A DNA stretch of 64,000 nucleotides from Fischerella sp. PCC 9431 (GTDB lineage: Bacteria > Cyanobacteriota > Cyanobacteriia > Cyanobacteriales > Nostocaceae): the NCBI RefSeq assembly GCF_000447295.1, contig NZ_KE650771.1, forward strand, positions 2,869,240-2,933,239, in the 5' to 3' direction. Made by a program: the position numbers and the translations under genes. Every line of letters starts with the position of its first letter. Positions within the stretch are counted from its first letter, which is position 1. Positions 53,705 to 63,860 of this stretch are shown here, piece after piece. The notes below the pieces were generated by a model. It worked only from the letters and a program-made list of their open reading frames with translations, was not told the origin of the DNA and did no database searches.

Positions 53705-56290
53705 ATGACCATCGACAAACCAGACTGGATAAGATTGCAAAAAGCCCTAGCAATAGAAGAAGAACAGGGGTTTACTGATTTGGTGGGTAGACAATACCGC
53801 TTCAGCGAGTTTCTCACCTTAACTTTCGGCAAATTTCCGACTAACTTACCAAATCATGAACGTCGTCGTTGGCAACAACTGGCGGCTCAATTTGCTGATT
53901 ATCCAAATCTGGGACTTGAAGATAGAAAAAACTTAATATTGGAGACTAGTAATTATCTTTATCGACTCGAACAGCAGGAAGAGGAGACGCTGACGCGGGG
54001 ACGCGGGGACACGGGGATGCGGGGAGAGGGGGAGTATGGGGGACAAGGAGGATACGGGGGCGGGAGGAATTTAGAGCAAACATTCTCCGCGTCACAGCGT
54101 CTTCCCGTCACAGCGTCTTCTGAAACTAAATCTAAAAAACTCAATCCTAAATCTCCAATTGTTGCGGAGGTAAGTCGCACTTTAGCGCCAAAGTTGGATC
54201 AGAAATTAAAGGATTTACCGGAAATTGGATTACGCAAGGCGGAAAAGTTAGCACGTCTGGGCTTATATACTGTGCGCGACTTGCTGTTTTACTATCCCCG
54301 CGATCATATTGATTATGCGCGTCAGGTGAGTATTAGTGAATTAGACGCTGGGGAGACAGTGACGATAGTGGCTGCGGTGAAAAGCTGCAATTGTCGTACC
54401 AGTCAAAAGAATCAAAAATTAACAATTTTAGAACTGGTACTGCGGGATAATACTGGCAAGATTAAAATTAGCCGTTTTTTTGCGGGTACGCGCTTTACTA
54501 GTCGCGCTTGGCAAGAAAGTTTAAAACGTCGCTATCCAGTAGGTAGTATTGTGGCGGCGTGTGGATTGGTAAAAGGAACTAAATATGGTCTCACTTTAGA
54601 AGATCCAGAACTAGAAGTTTTGGCAAATCCGGGTGATACGATTGAGTCATTAACTATTGGGCGAGTAGTGCCTGTTTATGCGCTGACTGAAGGTGTAGGT
54701 GCGGATTTGGTGCGACAGGCGATGATTTCTGCTTTACCAACTGCGGCGCATCTCAAAGATCCTTTACCTAGCGGTCTAAGAGGGAAATATGGGTTGATTG
54801 AATTGAAAGATGCGATCGCCAATATCCATTACCCCTCAGATAGCGATAGTTTACAACATGCCCGTCGCCGTCTTGTCTTTGATGAATTTTTCTACCTGCA
54901 ATTAGGTTTACTGCAACGTCAGCAACAAGCAAAGCAAATTCAAACTAGTGCTGTGCTTGCACCCAGAGGTGAATTATTAGAACAATTTTATAAAATATTG
55001 CCTTTCAAATTAACTAATGCCCAGCAACGTGTAATCAACGAAATTCTCAACGATTTGCAAAAGCCAGTTCCTATGAATCGTTTGGTGCAAGGTGATGTTG
55101 GTTCTGGGAAAACAATTGTTGGTGTAGTTGCTATCCTAGCTGCAATTCAATCTGGCTATCAAGCTGCACTGATGGCTCCTACGGAAGTATTGGCAGAACA
55201 GCATTATCGTAAACTAGTTAGCTGGTTTAATTTACTATACTTGCCAGTAGAATTACTGACAGGATCAACAAAAACTGCAAAACGGCGACAAATTCACGCT
55301 CAGTTAGAAACAGGAGAATTACCTCTGTTGGTGGGAACTCATGCTCTAATTCAAGATCCCGTAAATTTCCATCGTTTGGGTTTGGTGGTAATTGACGAAC
55401 AACACCGTTTTGGAGTGGAACAACGAGCGAAGTTACAGCAAAAAGGTGAGCAACCTCATGTATTAACAATGACAGCCACACCTATTCCCCGGACGCTGGC
55501 GCTGACAATTCACGGTGATTTAGATGTGAGTCAAATAGATGAATTACCACCAGGACGACAAAAAATTCAAACTACAGCCTTAACAAGTCAGCAGCGTCCC
55601 CAAGCTTACGATTTGATGCGGCGAGAAATAGTCCAAGGACGACAAGTTTATGTAATTTTACCCTTGGTAGAAGAATCAGAAAAATTGGATTTGCGATCGG
55701 CTGTTGATGAACATCAAAAGTTACAAGAAAGCGTGTTTCCTGAGTTTCAGGTCGGGTTGTTGCATGGTCGCATGAGTTCTGCGGAAAAAGACGAAGCCAT
55801 TAGTAAATTTCGCGACAACGAAACTCAAATCTTGGTTTCTACTACTGTTGTGGAAGTCGGCGTAGACGTACCTAATGCTACAGTTATGCTCATAGAAAAT
55901 GCGGAACGCTTTGGCTTGTCACAACTGCACCAGCTACGCGGACGTGTTGGTCGAGGTGCAGCGCAATCCTACTGTTTACTGATGAGTAGTTCTAGAAGTG
56001 CTGATGCTCAACAACGTTTAAAAGTATTGGAACAATCCCAAGACGGCTTTTTTATCTCTGAAATGGATATGCGATTTCGTGGACCAGGTGAAGTACTGGG
56101 AACTCGTCAATCTGGTGTGCCGGATTTTACCTTAGCAAGTTTAGTGGAAGACGAAGAAGTACTAATACTGGCGCGACAAGCTGCGGAAAAAGTCATAGAA
56201 ATAGATGTAACTTTAGAGCGTTGGTATTTGATGAAGGAAGAATTAAAGTATCGGTATGAGCGGTTAATGGGTGGAGCGATTTTGACTTAG
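53705..56290 (+). CDS. recG: ATP-dependent DNA helicase RecG
   Basis: 861 residues from the ATG at 53705. RecG reverses stalled replication forks and migrates Holliday junctions. A cyanobacterial N-terminal extension is followed by the wedge/OB domain (LPEIGLRKAEKLARLGLYTVRDLLFYYPRDHID), then helicase motifs: I GDVGSGKT, Ia APTEVLAEQH, II VIDEQHRFG, III TMTATPIPRTL, VI QLRGRVGRG. Residues about 95-138 (TRGRGDTGMRGEGEYGGQGGYGGG) are encoded by G-rich heptamer repeats and interrupt the extension. The start is fused to another heptamer array. Confidence 0.96.
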   Translation: MTIDKPDWIRLQKALAIEEEQGFTDLVGRQYRFSEFLTLTFGKFPTNLPNHERRRWQQLAAQFADYPNLGLEDRKNLILETSNYLYRLEQQEEETLTRGRGDTGMRGEGEYGGQGGYGGGRNLEQTFSASQRLPVTASSETKSKKLNPKSPIVAEVSRTLAPKLDQKLKDLPEIGLRKAEKLARLGLYTVRDLLFYYPRDHIDYARQVSISELDAGETVTIVAAVKSCNCRTSQKNQKLTILELVLRDNTGKIKISRFFAGTRFTSRAWQESLKRRYPVGSIVAACGLVKGTKYGLTLEDPELEVLANPGDTIESLTIGRVVPVYALTEGVGADLVRQAMISALPTAAHLKDPLPSGLRGKYGLIELKDAIANIHYPSDSDSLQHARRRLVFDEFFYLQLGLLQRQQQAKQIQTSAVLAPRGELLEQFYKILPFKLTNAQQRVINEILNDLQKPVPMNRLVQGDVGSGKTIVGVVAILAAIQSGYQAALMAPTEVLAEQHYRKLVSWFNLLYLPVELLTGSTKTAKRRQIHAQLETGELPLLVGTHALIQDPVNFHRLGLVVIDEQHRFGVEQRAKLQQKGEQPHVLTMTATPIPRTLALTIHGDLDVSQIDELPPGRQKIQTTALTSQQRPQAYDLMRREIVQGRQVYVILPLVEESEKLDLRSAVDEHQKLQESVFPEFQVGLLHGRMSSAEKDEAISKFRDNETQILVSTTVVEVGVDVPNATVMLIENAERFGLSQLHQLRGRVGRGAAQSYCLLMSSSRSADAQQRLKVLEQSQDGFFISEMDMRFRGPGEVLGTRQSGVPDFTLASLVEDEEVLILARQAAEKVIEIDVTLERWYLMKEELKYRYERLMGGAILT
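53978..54075. repeat. GACGCGGGGA-type heptamers inside recG
   Basis: About 100 bp of G-rich heptamers (GACGCGG, GGACACG, GGGGATG) in frame with recG. They encode a Gly/Arg-rich low-complexity loop. A duplicated phrase (CACAGCGTCTTC) follows at 54095-54120. Confidence 0.8.
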
Positions 56291-56295
56291 GAAGG

Positions 56296-56400
56296 AATGG
56301 GGGATGGGGATGGAGGACAAGGAAGACAACGAGGACAAGGTAGAATTATTTAACAAGTCTCTTCCCGATCCCCGATCCCCGATCCCTATCCCCGCAAATG
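56296..56400. repeat. GGGGATG/CCCCGAT heptamer block after recG
   Basis: G-rich heptamers at about 56297-56345 and C-rich (CCCGATC) at about 56365-56396 fill the gap between convergent recG and the LprI-like gene. They could pair into a bidirectional terminator-like hairpin. Confidence 0.8.
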
Positions 56401-56403
56401 AAT

Positions 56404-56823
56404 TTACCTGGTTCTGAGTTGTAAATAATTTTCTAAATCTTGGGTGCGTTGTTTAGTCAGTCGTTCCAAACATTGATTGCGAAAAATTTCATAACCTGTC
56501 CCACCACGAGATTGGTAGACTTCAAAATCACAAGCGTTATCTCGAAAGACTATCCACGCTTGTTGTGCTTTAATCAATAGTTGCTTTGGCTCTCTTTGAA
56601 TATTTGCAATGACTTTTTGGTAAGTTTGATTAAGTTTTTTGTCTGCGGCTGCGTAGGATAGTTGAGAGCAATACTTCAATTCTGGTGTTACTGTTGCTTT
56701 AGAGCAGTCAATAGCTGGCTTTTGCGCGATCGCTGTGTTTGGTGTAGCGAGGTTAGGAATAACCAGGACTAATAAAAATGCGATCGCAGACAAAATTAAA
56801 GCAATAAATAATCTTTTATACAT
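56404..56823 (-). CDS. LprI-like (DUF1311) secreted protein
   Basis: 139 residues. A signal peptide (KRLFIALILSAIAFLLVLVIPNLATPNTAIA) is followed by the LprI domain: CSKATVTPELKYCSQLSYAAADKKLNQTYQKVIA, LLIKAQQAWIVFRDNACDFEVYQSRGGTGYEIFRNQCLERLTKQRTQDL. The four Cys fit two disulfides. Relatives include lysozyme inhibitors and other small envelope proteins. Monocistronic; convergent with recG. Confidence 0.85.
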   Translation of the reverse strand: MYKRLFIALILSAIAFLLVLVIPNLATPNTAIAQKPAIDCSKATVTPELKYCSQLSYAAADKKLNQTYQKVIANIQREPKQLLIKAQQAWIVFRDNACDFEVYQSRGGTGYEIFRNQCLERLTKQRTQDLENYLQLRTR

Positions 56824-57427
56824 ACCTTGTTGATGAAAAATAAAATTTTACATTATTTCAGTTATGTTACTTAATTGCAAGTCAAATTATTTACTAAATT
56901 TCATTTATGCTATGAATACTTCCCTGTTACCTTCTTTTGTAGATAACATAGCCTCTCTCTATAAGTTAGAGAAAGGCTATAGCTGAGGGGTTTTTAAGAT
57001 AGTTGATAAAGTTTAAAGAATTCGGTATAACTCTTGAGATATAACTGAGCAGCATTGTTTTACCGCTCTATAACTATCTACTCAATCACCCCATTACATT
57101 CCGGAAACTTTTCAAAAATTTTTTAACAAAGTAATCAATTTCTGAAACTGGGTTGCTATCTGGATTATAATGCCCAATCTAGTAAATTACTTGAATACAA
57201 ATATCTAAACATGTATTGTAAATAAATATTAATATTTGTGAGACGTGGCATAAATCATTTGAAAATTTAGAAATGTAAAGTTAAGCAAAGGTTAAAAGAT
57301 GAAAGCTTGGAAATCAAAACAAAAAGAGAACTTATCTGATTTATTTTACTCTCTAAAAATAAAAATATAGTAAATTTACTTCCTGCTGCCTAAAGTAATA
57401 AAAATAGGGATAATAAAGTCAAAATAT
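56824..57427. other. AT-rich intergenic region without a supported gene
   Basis: A 604-bp gap. A hairpin near 56950-56980 (GCCTCTCTCTATAA/TTAGAGAAAGGC, one mismatch) is followed by GAGGGGTTTTT and could be a terminator or small-RNA end. The remainder holds the promoter of the 57428 gene and shows no coding pattern. Confidence 0.6.
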
Positions 57428-58486
57428 ATGTTCAAAACGACTCAGATTGTAACGACACCTTCTGTAGAACGCTTACTTAAGCTTTGGGTAAGACGTTACA
57501 CACCTGACTTATCTTCTCTATCCCTATCTCAAGAAATATTGATCGCTTCATTGAAGGAAACTGTTTCACCAGAAGGTAGAGCGCAAACTGTTGCGAGATT
57601 AAAAAATAACTTATTAGATATCAACAGTCAGATGGCATGGCTACAAACAAAATCTCTGCATAATTATATTCCTAATGTTTTGGATTTTAGCGAAGCAAAA
57701 AAAATTACTGATTCTGCGCTTATTGTTTATAAAGTTCTATTAGATTTATACCAAAAAAAAGCGTCTTATACCACTGCACTTATCACAACATTATCACACA
57801 TATCTCTTAATGTTGATGACATTTTCATTGCTGAATTTGGGATATCCGCATTCAAGGAATTAGCATACACACTAGAACCTACATTAATAGCATTTCAAGA
57901 GCAACACATGGCATGTAAAGACTGGTGTACACTAGGTTTTATGACTACGCAGTTAAAATTTACTAATAAATTAATTTTAAATCAAATAACACCCATTGAA
58001 AAAGCATTACTCAGCCCATATATCAATTTTATTGAGGAGCAAGTAGCAATTCCTTGGCAAAGAGTTTGTGTTGCAAGTGCCAAACATGATGTAGGTTCAC
58101 CTGTCTTGAATCTTGTAGAGCAAATGTTACCCATTACTGAAGATATTGCTCGTACTGTTTACTATAAACTAGTAGAATTATTTCCTAATCATTGTAGTCG
58201 TAGCGGTTTATTAACCAATCCAACAGTTGCACAGTCAAGTATTCGTGACTTAAATATGTTCCAAGCCTATCTTTGGCTATGTGTATTAGAGGAAAGTCTC
58301 ATCCCCATTGAACAGGAACTAGTAGATTTATGTGTAATGGTAATGGAAAAATTAGAGGTGAAGTGGGAAATATTACAACAGTGGAATCAAATATTAATGG
58401 ATGAAATTATTTATCGTGTAAAGCCAGAATATAAGAATATTTTGTTACCTTATACTGAAGGAATGATACAAGCTTTTGATAGGTAA
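57428..58486 (+). CDS. Hypothetical helical protein, unrecognised
   Basis: 352 residues, no signal peptide and no transmembrane helix. It is helical throughout, with Leu-rich segments (SLSLSQEILIASLKETV, VLEESLIPIEQELVDLCVMVMEKLEVKWEILQQW). No catalytic motif is obvious. It is transcribed alone from an AT-rich promoter region. I recognise no family. Codon use looks like that of its neighbours, so there is no sign of recent transfer. Confidence 0.6.
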   Translation: MFKTTQIVTTPSVERLLKLWVRRYTPDLSSLSLSQEILIASLKETVSPEGRAQTVARLKNNLLDINSQMAWLQTKSLHNYIPNVLDFSEAKKITDSALIVYKVLLDLYQKKASYTTALITTLSHISLNVDDIFIAEFGISAFKELAYTLEPTLIAFQEQHMACKDWCTLGFMTTQLKFTNKLILNQITPIEKALLSPYINFIEEQVAIPWQRVCVASAKHDVGSPVLNLVEQMLPITEDIARTVYYKLVELFPNHCSRSGLLTNPTVAQSSIRDLNMFQAYLWLCVLEESLIPIEQELVDLCVMVMEKLEVKWEILQQWNQILMDEIIYRVKPEYKNILLPYTEGMIQAFDR

Positions 58487-58641
58487 AATAAACTAAAAGT
58501 TGAATATTTGAAACTAGAAACAACCACAGGCGATCGCATCAGTATGTGCGAGTAGAGGCGATCGCTAACTTAGAAAAAGCAGAATTATCTTTACGAAAGT
58601 TGTTAATATTTTTGAAGATGTACTAAAGGAAGCTATATACC

Positions 58642-58671
58642 AGCCTCCCCTTACTAAGGAGAGGGCTGGCG
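58642..58671. terminator. Hairpin downstream of metH
   Basis: CCAGCCTCCCCTTA pairs imperfectly with TAAGGAGAGGGCTGG. It lies 7 bp past the metH stop and resembles a widespread cyanobacterial palindrome family. Confidence 0.5.
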
Positions 58672-58677
58672 ATTAGG

Positions 58678-61600
58678 TTACGCGCTAAAATACTTTGCTA
58701 CCGGATGGTAACAAATAATTGCCGTCGTAGACTGTTCCGGATACAACTGCTCACTTTCATCCATATACAGATTAATCCGCTCAGTCCCCAACAACTCTAG
58801 CTGCTTGTACTGATCCTGAATATTTGGACACGCCGGATAGCCAAAACTATACCTTGAGCCTTGATACCTCTGCGCCAAAATATCCCGAATGTTATTCGGT
58901 TCCTCAGCAGTAAAACCCAACTCTCGACGAATCCGTGCATGAGTCCACTCAGCCAAAGCTTCCGCCATCTGCACAGCCAAACCGTGAAAATACAGATAAT
59001 CTGTATATTGATTATCCGCAAATAATTTCTGCGCGTACTCCGTTGCCACCTCACCCACAGTCACCGCCTGCATCGGGAATACATCAATTACCCCGGACTC
59101 CTTCGGTGCAAAGAAATCAGCAATACACAGCCTTCTCAACGACTTTTGTCTTGGAAACTCAAACTTTGCAACTTCCTTCGCATAGTTCGTGTCTACAGGG
59201 TTATACACATACAAACTATTCCCCTCGGACTGACAAGGAAAATACCCATAAATCACCTGCGGATGCAACAAATTTTCTGTAATAATTCGCTGCTTCCACT
59301 CCTGTAAAATTGGATACACCTTCTCATCTAAAAAAGCCTGATATTCTTCCTTAGATTGATCCTTCGGCTTCCTGAACTGCCATTGTCCTGCAATCAAGGC
59401 TTGCAAATCCAAATACCAGAATACTTCTTCTAAAGGAATATCACTTGGTTGCAACAACTTACTTCCCCAAAAAGGCGGTGTGGGACGGGGAATATCTACC
59501 GCCACAGCTTGTGATCGCCTAGTATCAACTTCTGTGAGTTCAACAGGTGCTTTTTCTGCTTGGGATTTTTCTGTGACAGATTCCTTATGTCCATTTTGAG
59601 ATGTTTCTTCTGCCAATTCACCCAAAAATCCTTGCAGATCATCCCACTTACCAGATGCTTTAGCTGGCATTAATTTGTCCATAAAGTGCAAATCAGAAAA
59701 AGCATCTTTGCCATACACTACCTTACCTTTGTAAGTATTCTGGCAATCTTCAGCAACAAACTTGGGAGTTAACGCCGCACCACCCAAAATTACAGGGACA
59801 GTAATTCCCTTTTCATTAAATACCTGCAAATTTTCTTTCATGAAGGCGGTGGATTTGACCAACAACCCACTCATAGCAATACAATCAGCTTTGTGCTTAT
59901 TGTATGCTTCAATGATATTTTCCACAGGCTGCTTAATTCCCAGGTTAATCACGCGATAACCGTTGTTGGACAAGATAATATCAACCAGGTTCTTACCAAT
60001 ATCGTGGACATCACCTTTGACTGTGGCAATAATAAATGTACCCTTGGCATTATCGCCAGCTTCAGATTTTTCCATGAACGGTTCTAGGTAAGCAACCGCC
60101 GCTTTCATCGTTTCGGCTGACTGTAACACAAAAGGTAGCTGCATTTGTCCAGAACCAAACAACTCACCCACTACCTTCATTCCATCTAACAAGAAAATAT
60201 TAATAATATCCAAAGCCGGATATTTCTTGAGTGCTTCAGTCAGCGCTGCATCTAAACCAATACGTTCACCATCAATCACATGACGCTTGAGACGTTCTTC
60301 AATGGGAAGACTTTCATCAACACCTTTGTCCCGTTTTGTCGTCACCCCTTCAAACATCTTTGTGAGTTCTGCTAGGGGATCATAAATGCAGACATCACCT
60401 GCAAATTTGCGATCGTCATAAATCAACTGGCGACAGACTTGTTGATGCTTTTCCTCAATCTTCGACAGTGGTAAAATTTTGTTAGCACTAACAATAGCCG
60501 CATCCATACCTACTGCGATCGCCTCATGCAAAAACATGGAATTTAGTACTATCCGGGCGGCGGGACTTAGACCAAAGGAAATATTGGATACACCTAAAAC
60601 AACATGACAACCAGGCAATTCTTGGCGGATGCGACGGATGGCTTCAATAGTCGCTTTGGCATTTTCGCGGTCTTCAGCAATCCCAGTAGAAATTGGTAGA
60701 GCAAGTGTATCAAAAAATATTTCGTGTGATGGGATACCATATTCTAATGCTTGACGGTAGGCACGTTGAGCAATTTGGAATTTCTTTTCGGCAGTCCGCG
60801 CCATCCCATCTTCATCGATAGTACCAATGACGACACCAGCACCATATTTCTTTGCCAACTCCAAAACTTTCAAAAAACGTGGTTCGCCGTCTTCGTAGTT
60901 GGTTGAGTTCAACAAACACTTACCACCAGCAACTTTTAAACCCGCTTCCATCTTTTCCCATTCTGTGGAATCGAGCATCAAAGGTAGTGTCACATTGTTG
61001 ACAATCCGAGAAACTAATTCGTGCATATCTCGCACGCCATCACGTCCCACATAATCGACGTTGACATCGAGGATATGCGCTCCTTCTTTGACTTGCGCCC
61101 TCGCCATCGACACTAGTCCATCCCAGTCTTCTGCGTTCAGCAATTCGCGGCATTTTTTAGAACCACTGGCGTTTAACCGTTCACCGATAATTAAGAAAGA
61201 ATTATCTTGTTCGTAAGGCTGAGTGCTGTAAATCGATGCTGCGGCTGGTTCTAGTTGCGGTTCTCTAACTTTTGGCTTTAGTTCTTTGGTGATTTCTGCT
61301 AATTGTTGAATGTGATCTGGACGTGTCCCACAGCAACCCCCAATTACTTGGACACCTAAGTCTTCAACAAAATGCATCAATGACATCCGCAATTCCATCG
61401 GTGTCAAGCGGTAGTGTGCTTGTCCACCGACATTTTCTGGTAAACCAGCATTGGGAATACAGGAAACTACGAAAGGCGAATGTTCATAAAGATACTTAAT
61501 ATGTGGCTTCATCAGATCTGGTCCTGTAGCACAGTTCAGACCGAGAATATCGATTGGATAAGGCTCTAGAATAGTTAGCACAGCATTAATTTCCGTACCG

Positions 61601-62214
61601 ACTAACATCGTCCCCATTGTTTCCATTGTTACGGAAACCATCAAAGGACGGCGATCGCCTTTTTTCGCAAAGACTTCTTCAATACCATTCAACGCGGCTT
61701 TGATTTGCAGTACATCCTGACAAGTCTCGACAATAAATAAATCGACACCACCATCCCACAAAGCTTCTGCTTGTTGGGCGAAGTTATCTTTCATTGTGTC
61801 AAAATCAATGTGTCCCAGAGTTGGTAGTTTGGTTGTTGGCCCCATTGAACCAGCCACAAACCGAGGTTTTTCTGGTGTAGAAAATTCTGCTGCGACACGC
61901 TTTGCTAGTTCTGCGGCGGTTTTGTTGAGGTAGTATGTTTGGTCAGCGAGGTCATATTCTGCCAATACTATAGGTGTACCACCAAAAGTATCGGTTTCAA
62001 TCACATCCGCACCAGCAGCTAGGAAGTCACGGTGAACCTTCGCTACAGCTTCAGGTTTGGTGTGGACTAGATACTCATTACAACCTTCATATTCAGCACC
62101 TCCGAAATCCTCAGCAGTAAGATTTTGTGTTTGTAAGTTAGTTCCCATCGCGCCGTCAAAAACGATCACGGGACGATCAGGACTGTGCAAGCGTTCTAAA
62201 AAAGGATAAGTCAT
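58678..62214 (-). CDS. metH: Cobalamin-dependent methionine synthase
   Basis: 1178 residues from the ATG at 62214 (TTG at 62223 possible). It transfers methyl from methyltetrahydrofolate to homocysteine through B12. Modules in order: Hcy-binding barrel with zinc Cys (LNCATGPD near 228; [10 protein letters not shown] with Cys294/295), pterin-binding barrel ([28 protein letters not shown]), B12 domain with GDVHDIGKN carrying the cobalt-ligand His737, and a C-terminal activation domain (about 920-1178; [13 protein letters not shown] start). Single gene. Only 79 bp separate its start from the IS end, so the element may have displaced the native upstream control region. Confidence 0.97.
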   Translation of the reverse strand: MTYPFLERLHSPDRPVIVFDGAMGTNLQTQNLTAEDFGGAEYEGCNEYLVHTKPEAVAKVHRDFLAAGADVIETDTFGGTPIVLAEYDLADQTYYLNKTAAELAKRVAAEFSTPEKPRFVAGSMGPTTKLPTLGHIDFDTMKDNFAQQAEALWDGGVDLFIVETCQDVLQIKAALNGIEEVFAKKGDRRPLMVSVTMETMGTMLVGTEINAVLTILEPYPIDILGLNCATGPDLMKPHIKYLYEHSPFVVSCIPNAGLPENVGGQAHYRLTPMELRMSLMHFVEDLGVQVIGGCCGTRPDHIQQLAEITKELKPKVREPQLEPAAASIYSTQPYEQDNSFLIIGERLNASGSKKCRELLNAEDWDGLVSMARAQVKEGAHILDVNVDYVGRDGVRDMHELVSRIVNNVTLPLMLDSTEWEKMEAGLKVAGGKCLLNSTNYEDGEPRFLKVLELAKKYGAGVVIGTIDEDGMARTAEKKFQIAQRAYRQALEYGIPSHEIFFDTLALPISTGIAEDRENAKATIEAIRRIRQELPGCHVVLGVSNISFGLSPAARIVLNSMFLHEAIAVGMDAAIVSANKILPLSKIEEKHQQVCRQLIYDDRKFAGDVCIYDPLAELTKMFEGVTTKRDKGVDESLPIEERLKRHVIDGERIGLDAALTEALKKYPALDIINIFLLDGMKVVGELFGSGQMQLPFVLQSAETMKAAVAYLEPFMEKSEAGDNAKGTFIIATVKGDVHDIGKNLVDIILSNNGYRVINLGIKQPVENIIEAYNKHKADCIAMSGLLVKSTAFMKENLQVFNEKGITVPVILGGAALTPKFVAEDCQNTYKGKVVYGKDAFSDLHFMDKLMPAKASGKWDDLQGFLGELAEETSQNGHKESVTEKSQAEKAPVELTEVDTRRSQAVAVDIPRPTPPFWGSKLLQPSDIPLEEVFWYLDLQALIAGQWQFRKPKDQSKEEYQAFLDEKVYPILQEWKQRIITENLLHPQVIYGYFPCQSEGNSLYVYNPVDTNYAKEVAKFEFPRQKSLRRLCIADFFAPKESGVIDVFPMQAVTVGEVATEYAQKLFADNQYTDYLYFHGLAVQMAEALAEWTHARIRRELGFTAEEPNNIRDILAQRYQGSRYSFGYPACPNIQDQYKQLELLGTERINLYMDESEQLYPEQSTTAIICYHPVAKYFSA

Positions 62215-62293
62215 ATTCGCCAAAAGAAATTTGGTTAGTCTTAATAATTAGACTTAATTTATTATCTTCCAAAATTTCTACAGCTTCGGAGTA

Positions 62294-63859
62294 ACTGGAG
62301 TTTAGACTAAATACTAATGCTGGGAAAATAACACTAAGAAAAAGATAGTCAAAAAAAGGACATAGCTGAACAGGAGAAAAATCCGCGAACAGAAAAAGCG
62401 GTCAGCGATGTTGAACTAACCGCAAATTGGTCAATGCTGATAAAAGGAAAAATTTTCACAGCTTGACCATGACATTAGAAAATCGTGAAACTTTTTCGCA
62501 CAGGTGTGTATACTATCCTGGGGAAAGCAAGAGATGCCTTATTTGACTTGATGGATGCAGTGTTAGTAACACGTAGTGTTGATTCATTTGCAGAACTATC
62601 AGTATCTCCTGTATTTCGACGGCAGTGGTCGAGTGTGTACGAGGCAATACAAGACGGAAATCCACCGCGAACCGAACTGATGAAGTTGTATATAAAACAA
62701 CTAAATCCCACAGAAAAAATCATCTTAGCAGGAGATCATACAGCTTGGGCAAGATTAAATGCTCCGACATTGAAAGACCGAACCTATGAGCATCAAGTTC
62801 AACCGATGTCAGGGGCAAAACATGTAACCTTGGGACAAGGCTACAGCACCATTGCAGTCATCTCAGAAATGGATGGCAGTTGGGCATTACCACTATTACA
62901 TGAGCGCATCACCAGTTTTGAAAACCCAATTCAAAAAGCTGCCGCGCAACTAAAACTGGTATGCGAAAATCTGCCAACACGCCCCATTAGCTTGTGGGAT
63001 GCAGAATATGGGTGTGCCAGCTTTATCAAGCAAACTAGTGATATTGCCGCAGACAAGTTAATGCGTTTGCGCTCAAATCGACTGTTGTATGGTGCGCCCC
63101 CACCTTATAGCGGCACTGGTCGTCCTCGCATTCACGGTGATAAATTTAAACTCAATGATTCGTCTACATGGTGGACACCTGACCAAATTATCGAGGTCAA
63201 CGACCCAAAAATAGGGCGATTATCTATCCGTGTGTGGTGTCATCTTCATTTTCAACAGTCCAAAGACCACTCCATGAATTTGATTCAAATTCAGCGCTTA
63301 GATGAATTTGGTTTGCCAAAAAACAAGGCTTTATGGTTGGCGTGGGTAGGACTTAAGATGCCTGCTTTATCCTCATTTTGGCAGCTTTACTGCCGACGAT
63401 TTGCCATTGACCACTGGTATCGTTTTGCCAAAGGGCGCTTGCATTGGACTTTGCCGCAACTGAGTACTCCAGAACAGTGTCAGAGGTGGAGTGATCTTTT
63501 ACCCCTGATGACTTGGCAACTTTGGCTCGCACATGCGATAGTGCATGACAATCCTTTGCCTTGGCAGAAAAAACAGTCCAAGTTGTCCCCTGGACGGGTA
63601 GCTCAGTCAATGGCAGCAGTTTTCGCCGCGATTGGTACACCTTCTATTGAACCCAAACCCCGTGGAAAGTCTCCTGGCTGGCCCGCCGGCAAACTTCGCC
63701 TGCGTAGAATTCGTTATCCTACAGTCAAAAAAAGTACTGCTAAACCCAAAAAAGAACAGCCACAGTCCGCTTGACATTTAGTTTTTCTGCTTTGAGATGT
63801 GTAACTTGTCTACTCACTGCTGCTGGGTCATTTTGTCATGCTTTAGTCTAAACTCCAGT
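62294..63859 (+). mobile_element. Complete insertion sequence, 1566 bp
   Basis: Perfect 18-bp terminal inverted repeats, ACTGGAGTTTAGACTAAA at 62294-62311 and its complement at 63842-63859, bound a single transposase gene. The repeats are partly extended (GCTGGG occurs inside both ends). A target-site duplication is not evident, since the left flank is metH upstream sequence and the right flank is inside another transposase gene. Confidence 0.85.
62485..63774 (+). CDS. NF041680-type putative transposase (IS701/IS4-like)
   Basis: 429 residues from a GTG at 62485. N-terminal ARDALFDLMDAVLVTRSVDSFAELSVSPVFRRQW is typical of this group. DDE-type acidic residues: LAGDHTAW (first Asp) and SLWDAEYG (second Asp). 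The third position falls in RFAIDHWYRFAKG, where Asp replaces the expected Glu of the EH...RF.K motif. The tail is basic (PTVKKSTAKPKKEQP). Intact reading frame, enclosed by terminal inverted repeats. Confidence 0.88.
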   Translation: MKLFRTGVYTILGKARDALFDLMDAVLVTRSVDSFAELSVSPVFRRQWSSVYEAIQDGNPPRTELMKLYIKQLNPTEKIILAGDHTAWARLNAPTLKDRTYEHQVQPMSGAKHVTLGQGYSTIAVISEMDGSWALPLLHERITSFENPIQKAAAQLKLVCENLPTRPISLWDAEYGCASFIKQTSDIAADKLMRLRSNRLLYGAPPPYSGTGRPRIHGDKFKLNDSSTWWTPDQIIEVNDPKIGRLSIRVWCHLHFQQSKDHSMNLIQIQRLDEFGLPKNKALWLAWVGLKMPALSSFWQLYCRRFAIDHWYRFAKGRLHWTLPQLSTPEQCQRWSDLLPLMTWQLWLAHAIVHDNPLPWQKKQSKLSPGRVAQSMAAVFAAIGTPSIEPKPRGKSPGWPAGKLRLRRIRYPTVKKSTAKPKKEQPQSA

Positions 63860-63860
63860 C

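Noticed and set aside
62224-62293. Possible riboswitch upstream of metH
   Set aside because: Only 70-80 bp of native leader remain before the IS, and no cobalamin or SAM motif is visible.
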